59,633 nucleotides of DNA from Victivallales bacterium (GCA_016936495.1 JAFGXT010000173.1:1-59633); one strand, 5' to 3'. Counted from the stretch's first letter, positions 8,375 to 18,900 are shown. The notes: a model not told the origin generated them from the letters alone. Numbers and translations are program-made.

Positions 8375-8787
8375 CCTGGCGGGGTATCAGAATTCTTTAA
8401 ATCGGAGAATCTGGTTTCGCGTAGTAGTGAGTCGATTTTTGATTGCACGGTAGACAGGCGTTTATGAACCGGACAATATTCGCGCCGCTGACATTCTTCG
8501 TCCTGCTGTTTGCAACTGTTGAGCATAAGTCCCCGCTGGTCAAAGACTTCTATGACATCGTAGAGCGATACTTCATCTGGAGATTTATTCAGGCATACTC
8601 CCCCGGATTTGCCTTTGGAGGAACTGACGAAACCGGATTCCGTCAGTTGACGGATTATCTTGCGCAGAAAGCGGTATGGTACAAACATCTTTTCCGATAT
8701 TTCCATGGTGCTGACAAGTTTTTTGTCCGGTAGATCCGTCAGGTACAAAATCACTCTTATGGCATAATCCGCTTCTCTGGTTATCAC
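8365..8787 (-). CDS. Rrf2-family transcriptional regulator
   Basis: 140 residues. It opens with MITREADYAIRVILYLTDLP and a winged helix with ISEKMFVPYRFLRKIIRQLTESGFV, the classic Rrf2/IscR layout. Three cysteines near residues 93-107 (SCKQQDEECQRREYCP, spaced C-x6-C-x5-C) match the Fe-S ligand region of IscR/NsrR/RirA, where C-x5-C-x5-C is more usual. It probably senses Fe-S status, NO or redox through a cluster. AAGGA precedes the start. It is convergent and 3'-overlapping with the dehydrogenase gene. Target genes unknown. Confidence 0.88.
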   Translation of the reverse strand: MITREADYAIRVILYLTDLPDKKLVSTMEISEKMFVPYRFLRKIIRQLTESGFVSSSKGKSGGVCLNKSPDEVSLYDVIEVFDQRGLMLNSCKQQDEECQRREYCPVHKRLSTVQSKIDSLLRETRFSDLKNSDTPPGQT

Positions 8788-8982
8788 TGCTATTTTCCTT
8801 TTTTATATTGATACTGTTATAATAGCAATTTAACCATCGTTTTACAAGGTCGCACACGTAATTTTTTGTATTTCTGTTTGAGAAAAATGAAAGCAGCTGG
8901 ATATTTTGCCCTTTTAGTTTTTTTCTCTCAATCATGTTATGGTTCAACGGATATTTTTTTAATAATTTTCTTTAACGCAAGA

Positions 8983-9011
8983 TTGACAATATAAAAAAGG
9001 CTGGTTATATT
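8983..9011 (+). promoter_or_regulatory. Sigma-70-type promoter of the LacI gene
   Basis: TTGACA (8983-8988), a 17-base spacer and TATATT (9006-9011). This places the transcription start near 9018, about 45 bases before the LacI start codon. Confidence 0.75.
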
Positions 9012-9046
9012 CTGTTTAGAAAACCGATTTCTAAGAAATCAAACAG
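9012..9046. promoter_or_regulatory. Palindromic operator candidate, probably for the LacI protein
   Basis: A perfect 7-bp inverted repeat GATTTCT-A-AGAAATC at 9026-9040 is nested within an outer CTGTTT...AAACAG pair (9012-9017 and 9041-9046). It lies just downstream of the -10 box, where a bound repressor would block transcription of its own operon. The match to the LacI protein is inferred from position. Confidence 0.6.
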
Positions 9047-9061
9047 GAGTATTCAATCGTT

Positions 9062-10057
9062 ATGACATTAAAGGAGATGGCGGCAGAATTGGGAGTATCC
9101 ATTTCTACCATAAGCAGAGTGCTTAACGGTTGCAATAAGAATTTCAGTGTAAAGCCGGAAGTAAGAGAGAAAATAATTGATTTTGCACATGCTGTCGGTT
9201 ATCAGGCAAATCCAGTATTTAAAGCGATCAGGACGTTAGAGAGTCGTCAGATTGCGGTATTGTTTAGAAAACGTTCGGTAATCAAAGCCGGCTATGTGAT
9301 GGAACAGGCGCTTGACGCGGTCGAAGAGGTGCTGGAAGAACAGAATTATGAGTTGAACTATATTTTAAGTGCCGGGACTTTTGACACGCCTTACAGGGTT
9401 CCTCATTGGAAAGTTGCCGGAGTTATAGTCCCTGACGTATTGGCTTATGAGCGTTTGTCGGAAATAGAGGCGAGTGGTTTGCCTTATGTGTCGTTAAACG
9501 GTCTATGTGGTTCCAGTGGTTCATCCGTCATCAGTGATGAGACCGCTAATATGCGGATCGTTTTTGAACACCTGCTGTCGCTGGGACATCAGCGCATAGG
9601 CTTTGCAAATTCACATGTAATCAAGCATCAACATTACAGCATATATGATCGGGAAAACGCTTATATTCAATTATGTAAAGAATTTAAACTGCCCGAGATC
9701 GCAGGTTATAAGGTATCGTCTTCTCCATTGGAAGATATATTTGACCATTTTATACAGCAGAAAGTTACAGCGGTAATCGCGTATGACGAATATATTGCAC
9801 AGCGATTATTATATTTAGCCTGGCAGCGCGGTATTCGCATACCAACAGAATTGAGTATTGTCGGTTTTAATGATACGGAGATTAATAAGTTCTTAACTCC
9901 ACCGTTGACCTCTTTTTCCATTCCGGCAGGAGACATGGGACGAAGCGCAGCTCAGTTGCTTATTAATAAGATTAGAAATCCGGATTCTACTAATAATGAC
10001 ATAATAAAAATTTCAGGTAATCTGATAGTAAGAGAAAGTACCGGTGTAAAACCATAA
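9062..10057 (+). CDS. LacI-family transcriptional regulator
   Basis: 331 residues. The N-terminal HTH reads [22 protein letters not shown], the canonical LacI recognition helix and hinge start, followed by a periplasmic-binding-protein-like sensor domain ([58 protein letters not shown]). An AGGAGT site precedes the ATG. It heads an operon with a pseudopilin and a large secreted glycosidase-like protein, so its ligand is probably a sugar released by that enzyme. A palindrome at its own promoter suggests autoregulation. Confidence 0.92.
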   Translation: MTLKEMAAELGVSISTISRVLNGCNKNFSVKPEVREKIIDFAHAVGYQANPVFKAIRTLESRQIAVLFRKRSVIKAGYVMEQALDAVEEVLEEQNYELNYILSAGTFDTPYRVPHWKVAGVIVPDVLAYERLSEIEASGLPYVSLNGLCGSSGSSVISDETANMRIVFEHLLSLGHQRIGFANSHVIKHQHYSIYDRENAYIQLCKEFKLPEIAGYKVSSSPLEDIFDHFIQQKVTAVIAYDEYIAQRLLYLAWQRGIRIPTELSIVGFNDTEINKFLTPPLTSFSIPAGDMGRSAAQLLINKIRNPDSTNNDIIKISGNLIVRESTGVKP

Positions 10058-10079
10058 TCAGAACAAGGAGAAAGAAATA

Positions 10080-10718
10080 ATGAATAAGTTAAAAAAAGAA
10101 TTTACACTTATTGAACTCTTGACGGTGATAGCTATTATCGCTATTCTCGCCAGTATTTTATTGCCGGCGCTTAATCATGCCAGAGACAGAGCTCGTACAA
10201 TTGACTGTGCAGGTAATCTTAAGACTATGGGACAGATGCTTACCCAGTATGCGATGGATTATCAGGATATGTTACCACCAGTGCAATATCCACTTGCAAA
10301 TACGTTCGAAGGGCGCTGGTCGTTCATGCTGGCTTCATATTATGACGCAAAGGGTAGCGGAAGTACCCGCATCAAGAATATGGCAAAGAAGGGAGCCAGA
10401 TGCAGAGCTCATCAAGTAATACGTCATGCAGGAGATACCGATTTCAATTATGGGATGAACAACCAGCTCACCACATTTATTCGCGAATCTTTAAAGATCA
10501 ATCAGGTGAAACAAGTGTCGAGTGCCTGTATTATAGGTGATGCTCATTGGCATAGCAGTGGCTGGTTTTCAAATCACATTCACAATGTCGATCGTCCTTC
10601 AACCATTCACAACGGCATGAAGAATACCAATATTCTTTTTCTGGATGGGCACACTTTCACAATGCGTCCGGATGAAATTCCTGTTTTAGTTACAGATGTA
10701 TTCTGGAAAGGTAAATAA
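10080..10718 (+). CDS. Pseudopilin-like protein (prepilin-type N-terminus, H-X9-DG type)
   Basis: 212 residues. The N-terminus [27 protein letters not shown] is a type IV pilin/type II pseudopilin signal helix with Glu at +5. The residue at -1 is Glu, not the usual Gly. The C-terminal part ends with [14 protein letters not shown], the H-X9-DG-type signature of proteins abundant in Lentisphaerota and Planctomycetota. It starts 22 bases after the LacI gene (AAGGAG site) and ends 24 bases before the glycosidase, so the three genes look like one operon. The role is unproven; a membrane-anchored or pseudopilus component tied to secretion or display of the enzyme is plausible. Confidence 0.85.
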   Translation: MNKLKKEFTLIELLTVIAIIAILASILLPALNHARDRARTIDCAGNLKTMGQMLTQYAMDYQDMLPPVQYPLANTFEGRWSFMLASYYDAKGSGSTRIKNMAKKGARCRAHQVIRHAGDTDFNYGMNNQLTTFIRESLKINQVKQVSSACIIGDAHWHSSGWFSNHIHNVDRPSTIHNGMKNTNILFLDGHTFTMRPDEIPVLVTDVFWKGK

Positions 10719-10742
10719 ATAAAATATAAAAAAGGGAAAAAT

Positions 10743-13700
10743 ATGAGAAACAACATTCTTTCGATTGCGCTAAGTATCGTCTCGTTAACTGTAACCGCAG
10801 CCGGATTTTCGGAATCTCTGAAAATATCTCCTTCAGGAGAATTACAGATCGATCCGCTTACATTACGGTTGGTTCATTGGGGGCGCGATTGGCACTCTTC
10901 GCATCAAGGGGAGAAAAAAGTAAAACCGGCACAGGGATACCCCGTGAGAACTCAGGATTCATTTGAACTGTATGGAGATTTTGGGGTTAACGGCGGAGAA
11001 TTCAAACTGAAAGAAAATGTCCGTGCTGTTTCCGCAGATATGGTTGAATATGGCGCGGAGCTTAGTTCTGAAAAAGAAATATTTTCAAAGGCATTGGCAT
11101 TGTCGATAAGATTTCCTGTTAAACGTTTCATAAATCGTCCAATTATAATTGATGGGAAAAAAGTCAATTTCGAAAAGTATTTCAGATCCGACAATTGGGT
11201 ATACAGCAATCATAATGCAAAAGAAATAACTATTCCGGTAACTTTCGGCATATTGAAATTGAAAGGTGATTTTTCTGTTCACATGCAGGATGACCGGAAA
11301 TTTAATGGCGATAGTTGGGAATTGCGGTTACGAATGAAGCCTGAAACCGGAAATACATTTCGATATTTTTTGAAGTTTTCCATGCATATAATTCAACCTC
11401 GACATAATCCGGTAAATTTAAGTCATAATGCCAATATGGGATTTTCTGACGCCGTCGCTAATGACGGCAAAGGTGGGTGGACTGATCAAGGCCCTGATAA
11501 TGATTTGTCCGGTATGGTAACTGGAAGACAGATGTTTTGCGGTATTGAATTTGACGTAATAGATTCGAACAAAAATGATGGAAAAAGCTGTATTGTTCTG
11601 CGTGGGAAACAGCGTCAATCATTTCCTTTGGAATCTGAAATTGTTTTGCCACAGGCAGTTTCAGGTCAATATCTATACCTCTTACACGCGATTGCCTGGG
11701 AACCTAACAAAGAAACTGAAATAGGAGAGGTTCGTGTAGAATATACCGATAATGAGTTTGTGGCTAAGAGTGAAGGTATATTTCCCATAAAGAGTGGAAT
11801 TGATGTTGCTAATTTCTGGTTGACTCCCCGTAGTCTGAAAAATTGTGCCGTCGGTTGGAGAGCTTCAAATGAAAGATCGGAAATCGGACTTTATGTTACT
11901 CGTTTGAATCTTACAGGTAACCCGGTTAAAAAGATCACATTTTCCAGTGCCGGGAAAGCCGTATGGATGATCGCGGGTGCTACTTTATCAAATCATTGTG
12001 TGGATCCTGCGATTGATGAACCTGTAATATTTAAAGCCAGCCAGGAATGGCTTCCTCTAAATAATTCTTACGGTAAAGTTCGTAGCAGCAGTATTTTGGA
12101 TTTTTCTGAAATGCTTGACGCACCAGCGGGAAAGTACGGTTTCGTACGAGTAGCGGGCGATGTTATCGAATTTGAAAAACGGCCAGGAAAAACAGCGCGC
12201 TTTTATGGCACCAATATTGCTTTTGGAGCTAACTTTTTAGACCGGAATAATGCCGAAAAAATGGTTGCTGATATTGCATCAACCGGCTACAACCTGGTTC
12301 GGCTGCATCACTTTGATCGTGAACTTGCATGGAGAAAAAATGGCAGTTCCACTGAACTTAATCCTAAACTGCTTGACAGGCTTGACTATTTGGTCGCCAC
12401 TATGAAAAAACGTGGTATTTATACTACTCTTGACCTCTTTGTTTTGCGACATCTGGAAAAAGGCGAACTGCCGGATTTTCCCGATAGAAAAATAAGTTAT
12501 GGAGAATTTAAGGCATTGGTGTTTGTTAACGAAAGTGCCATGCAGAATTTTCTGGAGTTTTCCGCTAATCTCTTGAATCACGTTAATCCTTATACTGGAT
12601 TGGCGTGGAAAGATGATCCTGCGATTGTTACTGCCAGCTTGATCAACGAAGACGCTATTTTTGCGACGTCTGCACGCGGTGAATTTGTACCGAAATTGTT
12701 TCAGGAAAAATATAAAGCATGGCTTGCAGAGAAAAACTTAATTGAGAGTCCTGACAATACAAACATATTATGGAAGCGGTTCCTGATATCCACCTATCTT
12801 AAGGGATATGCTCGTATCTATAAATTTATGCAGCAAATCGGGCTCAAAGCTCCGATTACCGACCAGAATCACTGGAATACGTTGGCAACAACTATTATGC
12901 GTGAACAATACGATTTTGTGGATAACCATTTTTATTGGGGACATCCTAAATTTCTCGGTAAAGGTTGGAGCCTTCCGGCCAGTGTATATAATCAGAGTGC
13001 TATTGGTCGTTACGCCGGAGGAATGGCGGAAATGTTTCCGACCCGTATTTTCGGGAAACCATTTTCCGTAACTGAATGGGATTATGTTAACCCTAACGAA
13101 TATAATGTTGAAGGCGCATTTTTGACTGGTGCTTATGCGGCATTGCAGGATTGGAGTATCCTATGTCGTTTTGCATATGCGCATAATGCAAATAAGCTTC
13201 AGAAAAATATAAATCCTATTGGATTTTTTGATTGTCATGGCGATCCGTTACGCTTGTTGTCAGAGCGTGCCGGTGTACTCTTTTTTCTGCGTGGAGACGT
13301 CGCCGCTTCTAAAGTTGCTTTTCCGTTTTTGCTTAACCGTGAGCATTTTCAAAACAATAAAGCATCTAATGAATATCCTGTGATGGTTTCACGCATGGGG
13401 CTTATAGGAAAAACCGGAACCCTGTTTTATACTCCTGGAGAAAAGATTAACTTTCCTGAGGGAACACGTGCCGCATTGATTGCGGCTGGAGCTCAGAAGC
13501 CCGACAATGAAAATATTGTCGTCATATCAGATACTCAAAACACTGTAAAGGAAATGCGGAAATCCGGCTTTATTAAAAGTGAAGAGATAAGTCTGGATGG
13601 AAACCGTCTGACCAGTTCGACCGGGGAGTTGACCCTTGATCGTGACGCCATGAGCTTCAAGGCATTAACACCCGCAAGCGAAGGATTTGTAATGAAAGCC

Positions 13701-14093
13701 GATTCCCGGCTGGAAGGCAAGTTTGCTTCCGTCGATAATCAAAACTCTTTTGCCGCGTTTCTGATCGCGTCGCGCGATGATAAACCTTTGCGTGAAAGCA
13801 AACGTATACTTATTCTTCATTTGACCGATACCAAAAATACAAATATAAAATTCCGCAACGGTGAATTGGAAATAGTTGAGGAATGGGGAGAATTGCCATT
13901 GCTGGTACGCCGGGGAAACGCGAATATTACCATAAATTCTTCGTTGACGGATTATCGCTTATTCGCGGTCGATATGGATGGCTCAAGAATGACTGAAATC
14001 CCCTTGAAACACACAAATAACCAATGTTCGTTTACGGTTGATACATTACAGCAAGGCAATATTATTGCTGCATACGAGCTAATAAAAGATTAA
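10743..14093 (+). CDS. Large secreted clan-A glycosidase-like protein (GH5-like barrel)
   Basis: 1116 residues with a signal peptide (ILSIALSIVSLTVTAAGFS). The first ~450 residues look like beta-sandwich modules. A TIM-barrel catalytic region spans about 460-860 and starts with a conserved RFYGTNIAFGANFLD / NLVRLHHFDRELAW pattern like cellulase-type GH5 relatives. Candidate catalytic acids are E636 in ASLINEDA (in the usual N-E position) and E778 in FSVTEWDY. A C-terminal region from ~870 to the end is probably another beta module. Polysaccharide target unknown. A G-rich site lies 6 bases before the ATG. Last gene of the LacI operon, followed by a terminator. Confidence 0.72.
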   Translation: MRNNILSIALSIVSLTVTAAGFSESLKISPSGELQIDPLTLRLVHWGRDWHSSHQGEKKVKPAQGYPVRTQDSFELYGDFGVNGGEFKLKENVRAVSADMVEYGAELSSEKEIFSKALALSIRFPVKRFINRPIIIDGKKVNFEKYFRSDNWVYSNHNAKEITIPVTFGILKLKGDFSVHMQDDRKFNGDSWELRLRMKPETGNTFRYFLKFSMHIIQPRHNPVNLSHNANMGFSDAVANDGKGGWTDQGPDNDLSGMVTGRQMFCGIEFDVIDSNKNDGKSCIVLRGKQRQSFPLESEIVLPQAVSGQYLYLLHAIAWEPNKETEIGEVRVEYTDNEFVAKSEGIFPIKSGIDVANFWLTPRSLKNCAVGWRASNERSEIGLYVTRLNLTGNPVKKITFSSAGKAVWMIAGATLSNHCVDPAIDEPVIFKASQEWLPLNNSYGKVRSSSILDFSEMLDAPAGKYGFVRVAGDVIEFEKRPGKTARFYGTNIAFGANFLDRNNAEKMVADIASTGYNLVRLHHFDRELAWRKNGSSTELNPKLLDRLDYLVATMKKRGIYTTLDLFVLRHLEKGELPDFPDRKISYGEFKALVFVNESAMQNFLEFSANLLNHVNPYTGLAWKDDPAIVTASLINEDAIFATSARGEFVPKLFQEKYKAWLAEKNLIESPDNTNILWKRFLISTYLKGYARIYKFMQQIGLKAPITDQNHWNTLATTIMREQYDFVDNHFYWGHPKFLGKGWSLPASVYNQSAIGRYAGGMAEMFPTRIFGKPFSVTEWDYVNPNEYNVEGAFLTGAYAALQDWSILCRFAYAHNANKLQKNINPIGFFDCHGDPLRLLSERAGVLFFLRGDVAASKVAFPFLLNREHFQNNKASNEYPVMVSRMGLIGKTGTLFYTPGEKINFPEGTRAALIAAGAQKPDNENIVVISDTQNTVKEMRKSGFIKSEEISLDGNRLTSSTGELTLDRDAMSFKALTPASEGFVMKADSRLEGKFASVDNQNSFAAFLIASRDDKPLRESKRILILHLTDTKNTNIKFRNGELEIVEEWGELPLLVRRGNANITINSSLTDYRLFAVDMDGSRMTEIPLKHTNNQCSFTVDTLQQGNIIAAYELIKD

Positions 14094-14162
14094 CAGCGTG
14101 AATAAATAACAGAGTTTGCCGGGTGTTTTTAAAGAAACCCTGAATTTACTGGAAGATTATAG

Positions 14163-14203
14163 TCCGGACACATATCATCATTGATATGCAGTCCGGATTT
14201 TTT
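14163..14203 (+). terminator. Rho-independent terminator after the glycosidase
   Basis: Stem TCCGGAC-CATATC (14163-14176, one bulged base) pairs with GATATG-GTCCGGA (14183-14197) and is followed by six T residues. It closes the LacI-pseudopilin-glycosidase operon. Confidence 0.85.
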
Positions 14204-14243
14204 GCAATTTTAAGAAAATTTCAGTTTTTGTGGATATTTTTTG

Positions 14244-14283
14244 TTGAAATATTCAGGTCGTGCTGTATAATCAGGTTTAACCT
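14244..14283 (+). promoter_or_regulatory. Promoter and palindromic operator of the MarR-efflux operon
   Basis: TTGAAA (14244-14249), a 16-base spacer and TATAAT (14266-14271), immediately followed by the palindrome AGGTTTAACCT (14273-14283) over the expected transcription start. This is the usual arrangement for MarR autoregulation. A related CAGGT half-site lies inside the spacer. Operator assignment is by position only. Confidence 0.65.
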
Positions 14284-14322
14284 AAATAAATTGCGAAAAT
14301 TATCAATTTCCGGAGTATGGAT

Positions 14323-14814
14323 ATGAGTGCAGTTGCGAATATACCGCAGAAATTGTGGGAGAAATTTTTCTTCCTTTCTGATACGATGGACAAGGTATGT
14401 GATCGTCTTTCAACGCCGGAAGAGGTCAAAGAATATTATGAGCTGACAATGGCTCAGACCAGAGCGGTAAAACTTGTAAGTCGTTTGACCCGGTTTAATC
14501 CCGAAGGTGTAAGTTTAAAGGTTTTGTCGGAACAACTGTCGATAAGTGCGGCTGCGACTTCAGAGCTGGTGGAGATACTGGTGAAAAAAGGCTGGCTGGT
14601 GCGTGAGCAGAGCTTGAGCGACCGTCGGTCGGTATGTATCCGGCTTTCGGGCAAGACGCAGACGGTTGTGGCGCGAATACATGATTTTTTTGATGCCGCA
14701 ATTGATGATGCGCTTAAGAATGAAGACCCTGATGATGTTCGTCGCCTGTCCGGGCTGATGGATAGATTTATTAATAAATTACTAAATGAGGATAGAGAAG
14801 ATGAGAAAAAATAG
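14323..14814 (+). CDS. MarR-family transcriptional regulator
   Basis: 163 residues from ATG 14323. GGAG at 14312-14315 is seven bases upstream of this ATG and would be too close to the ORF-track ATG at 14317. The winged-helix core reads SLKVLSEQLSISAAATSELVEILVKKGWLVREQSLSDRRSVCIRLSGKT, with the DRR wing of MarR proteins. Its end overlaps the start of the efflux adaptor gene by 14 bases, so it is co-translated with the pump it presumably represses. Effector unknown. Confidence 0.9.
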   Translation: MSAVANIPQKLWEKFFFLSDTMDKVCDRLSTPEEVKEYYELTMAQTRAVKLVSRLTRFNPEGVSLKVLSEQLSISAAATSELVEILVKKGWLVREQSLSDRRSVCIRLSGKTQTVVARIHDFFDAAIDDALKNEDPDDVRRLSGLMDRFINKLLNEDREDEKK

Positions 14815-15946
14815 AGCTTTTTGTGTGTTTTTCAGCGCGGTTTTATGCGTTGCTAGTTTGTGCGTTTCTGGTGAAAAGAAAAAGAAAGGCGGAGCTCCGG
14901 CGATGCCTCAGCGTCCTCCCGCGATAGTGTCGGTTGAAACGGTCAAGCCGATTACTCAGACGCTGGTGAAAGAATATATCGGCAATATCGAAACGGTCGA
15001 GGAAGTGGATTTGCAACCGCGTATATCCGGTTTTATCACCGATATAAAGTTTAAAGAAGGGAGTCTGGTAAAGAAAGGCGATCTCCTGTTCACTATCGAG
15101 GATACTTCTTATAAAGCGAAATTTCAAGCTGCCCAGGCGATGCTGGAGCAGGCAAAGGCGGAATTAAGCTATGCGCAAAGTAATTATAACCGTCAGAAAA
15201 GACTTTCTGTTAAAGACGCGGTATCTCTTTCCAACTTCGAAGATGCCGAACGCCTGATGAATCTCAAGCGTGCCGTCTATGCACAGCGCGAAGCGGAACT
15301 GATGGAAGCGGAAAACGAACTTAGCTATACCAGGATATATGCGCCGATCAGTGGACGTATCGGCAAGGTCGAATATACGCGGGGAAATTATGTGAGTTTG
15401 AACAGCTCTCCGCTGGCAAAGATAGTATGTGTTGACCCCATACGCGTAAAATTTTCGCTTAGTGAACGTGTTTTTCAGAGTCTCTTTGCTTCCATTAAAG
15501 AGCTCAATCCGCATGTACAGATTCAACTCCGCTTATCCAACGGGAAGATATACGATCAGAAAGGCGAAGTTGACTTTGTGGACAATGTGGTGGATGATCA
15601 GACTGATACTATTTCGGTTTGGGTTAAGTATCCTAATAAGGATATGCGTCTGATCCCGGGTGGTTACGTTACCGCGCTGGTGTCGGAAAAGGATATCGAT
15701 CCGCTGCCCGGCATTACCGTATCCGGCGTAATCACTGATAATAAAGGCAATTATGTTTATGTGCTCGGAGCCGGTAATATTCCGGAGCGGCGTGACGTTG
15801 AGGTCGGCGAGATGATCGGTGGCGTCTATACTATAACCAAAGGACTTAAACCGGGCGAAGTGGTCATTGTTGACGGTACCCATAAGGTTATTCCCGGGGC
15901 TCCGGTAAATCCTATGCCGTTGGTCAATAAGGCTTCCGGCAAGTAG
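14801..15946 (+). CDS. RND efflux periplasmic adaptor (membrane fusion protein)
   Basis: About 381 residues from ATG 14801; the ORF-track ATG at 14786 is further inside marR. An N-terminal signal segment ([20 protein letters not shown]) and a Lys-rich linker are followed by the HlyD/AcrA layout. This is a first lipoyl half near [33 protein letters not shown], an alpha-helical hairpin ([12 protein letters not shown]...), a second lipoyl half ([25 protein letters not shown]) and a beta-barrel. It links the inner-membrane pump to an outer-membrane channel. No TolC-like gene is adjacent, so the channel must be encoded elsewhere. Confidence 0.92.
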   Translation: MRKNRAFCVFFSAVLCVASLCVSGEKKKKGGAPAMPQRPPAIVSVETVKPITQTLVKEYIGNIETVEEVDLQPRISGFITDIKFKEGSLVKKGDLLFTIEDTSYKAKFQAAQAMLEQAKAELSYAQSNYNRQKRLSVKDAVSLSNFEDAERLMNLKRAVYAQREAELMEAENELSYTRIYAPISGRIGKVEYTRGNYVSLNSSPLAKIVCVDPIRVKFSLSERVFQSLFASIKELNPHVQIQLRLSNGKIYDQKGEVDFVDNVVDDQTDTISVWVKYPNKDMRLIPGGYVTALVSEKDIDPLPGITVSGVITDNKGNYVYVLGAGNIPERRDVEVGEMIGGVYTITKGLKPGEVVIVDGTHKVIPGAPVNPMPLVNKASGK

Positions 15947-15972
15947 AAAAAGAGAATAAGGAAAATTTAATC

Positions 15973-18900
15973 ATGATATCAGCAGTATTTATAAAACGTC
16001 CAAAACTGGCGATGGTCATTTCTCTGGTGATCGTCATCGGTGGACTTATGTGCATGAATAATATCCCGGTGGCGGAATATCCCGAAGTTGCGCCGCCGCA
16101 GATAACGGTCAGAGCGACATATCCCGGCGCAAGTTCTCAGGTGCTGGCTGATACTGTGGCGGCTCCGCTTGAATCGGAGATCAACGGGGTCGAAGGTATG
16201 ATCTACTTCACTTCGCAATCCGACAATAGCGGCGGTTACAGTTTAAATGTTACTTTTAAATCAGGCACCAATACCGACATCGCCCAGGTGAACGTGCAGA
16301 ACGCCATTCAGCGTGCCGAGCCAAATCTGCCGCAGGAGGTGGTGGCTCAGGGGATTACCGTGAGCAAACAGTCCAGCGATATTCTTGGTGTGTTTGTGTT
16401 TTCTTCTACTGCTCATAAAAAGCTTTTTCTGAGTAATTACGTGAGTATGAAGATCAAGGATGAACTTTCTCGTGTTGACGGCGTGAGTTACGCCATGATT
16501 TTCGGAGAACAGGAATACAGTATGCGCATTTGGCTTGACCCCTTGCGCATGACTGCGCTAAAGGTATCCCCGGATGAGGTCATTAACGCCATACGTACGC
16601 AGAACATTCAGGCGGCAGCAGGAAGTATCGGAGCCGAACAAAGTAATGATTTTATTCAATACAAGATCAATACTACCGGACGGTTGAAAACCGAAGAAGA
16701 CTTTGCCAATATCATTGTCAGAAGTGGCGAACACGGCAGGCAGTTGCGGATAAAGGACATCGCCCGGGTCGAACTGGGGGCGGATCAGTATTCCGGCAGT
16801 ACTTTTTATAATAACGAAAACAGTGTGGCACTGGCTATTTACCGTAATGACGACGCCAACGCCTTGAATGTCATCGACATCGCCAAGGAGAAGGTGAAAG
16901 AGCTTTCCCAGTTCTTCCCCGAAGGCATGACTTACACTCTGGCGTATGACCCGACCCTGTTTGTACGTACCACAATGAAGGAGATAGTATATACTCTGAT
17001 CATAACCATGATTCTGGTGGTGCTCATCACTTATATATTTTTGCAGGATTGGAGGGCTACATTAATTCCTTCCGTTACGATTCCAGTGTCGCTCATTGGT
17101 TCCTTCATCTTTCTGTATTTTCTGGGGTTCAGCGCCAATGTGCTTACCTTGTTCGCGTTGATCCTCGCCATCGGCTCGGTGGTGGACGATGCTATTGTGG
17201 TGGTGGAAAACGTGATGCGCTTGATCGAAGAGGAGCATTTGTCTCCGGTAGAGGCGTCATATAAAGCAATGAAGCAGGTTACCGGAGCGGTGATTTCCAC
17301 TACTTTGGTGCTTCTTGCGGTATATGCCCCCATCGGTTTTTACGGTGGTATGGTAGGAACCATTTATCGTCAGTTTGCGGTAACCATGTGTACTGCGCTG
17401 GTTATATCTACATTCAATGCTTTGACCTTGAGCCCCGCGCTTTGTGCTTTGTTGCTGCGTCATCATCGTCCGCCGCGTGGCCCTTTCAGGTGGTTCAATA
17501 AATGCCTGAATTTTTCATCGAATGTTTATCTTGCCTCCGCCGGATTTCTAGTCCGGCGTGGCATTGTCACATTGATATTGTTCGCTGTAGTGGTTTGGGG
17601 TTGCTCATGGTTTTATAACGGTTTACCGTCATCTTTCCTGCCTCAGGAAGACAAGGGCGCGTTGTTCTGCGCGGTTCAGCTCCCGCCGGGAGCTACGCTC
17701 AAGCGTACCGATACCGTGATGCATCAGGCTACGGATATAGCTAAAGCCGTGCCGGGCGTCAGGGATGTCGTTGCCATCAGCGGATATAGTATGATGGGCG
17801 GTAATGGCGAAAATATGGGTATGCTTATTCTGATGTTGAATGATTGGGATGAGCGTAAAACCCCGAATTTACAGATAGACGCGATTATGGGACAGCTCAA
17901 TCAGCGATTTGCGGTTCTGCCGCAGGCGCAGATAAATGTCTTTGCGCCTCCGGCAATTATGGGCTTGGGGGTTACCGGCGGAGTGAGTTTTATGTTGCAG
18001 GCGTCCGGAGATCAGACCCCGCAGGAACTGGCGGCGTCAGTGCGAGGCTTGTTGGGAAATATTTTCCAATCTCATGAGGCGCTTTACGCATTTAGCACGT
18101 TTGATGCCAATACGCCGCAACTTTATCTGGATCTTGACCGTAAGAAATGCGAGGCGCTGAATGTCCCCGTGAGCCGGGTGTTTACCACCTTGCAGAGTAA
18201 GCTGGCGTCGTCATATGTTAATGACTTTAATTTGTACGGATATTCTTTTAAAGTGAAAATACAGTCTGAAGCCAGCAGCCGCAGTACTATCAGAGATATT
18301 GAGCAGATCAATGTCATGAGCAATAATGGAAAAATGGTACCATTGACCTCTATCGCCACTTTGAAGTTCGAGGCTGGTCCACGACAGATACCTCGTTTTA
18401 ATCAGTTTATGGCGGCGGAAATAAACGCCGCCGCTAAACCTGGCGTGAGTAGCGGGCAACTTATGAACGCTATTCTCCGGAATGCTTCAAAGTTACCTAA
18501 GGATTATAGCGTGGCATGGACTGGAATGAGCTATCAGGAACGTGAAAATGAAGGCAAGATTGTGTTGCTGATGAGCTTCGCGCTACTGTTCGGATACCTG
18601 TTCCTGGTGGCGCAGTATGAAAGCTGGACGGTTCCCGCTTCGGTGATAACTTCTGTGGCTGTGGCGGTGCTCGGCGCGCTCGCGGGTCTTAAGATGTTGG
18701 ATATGCCTTTGAGTATTTATGCTCAGCTCGGACTGGTGATGCTGATCGCGCTGGCAAGTAAAAACGCCATTCTTATTGTTGAGTTCTCCAAGCAGCAGCG
18801 CGAGGAGGGCATGTCTATCGAAGAGGCGGCGCTCAGTGGAGCTAAGACCCGTTACCGCGCGGTGCTTATGACCGCCTACTCCTTTGTGCTCGGAGTATTC

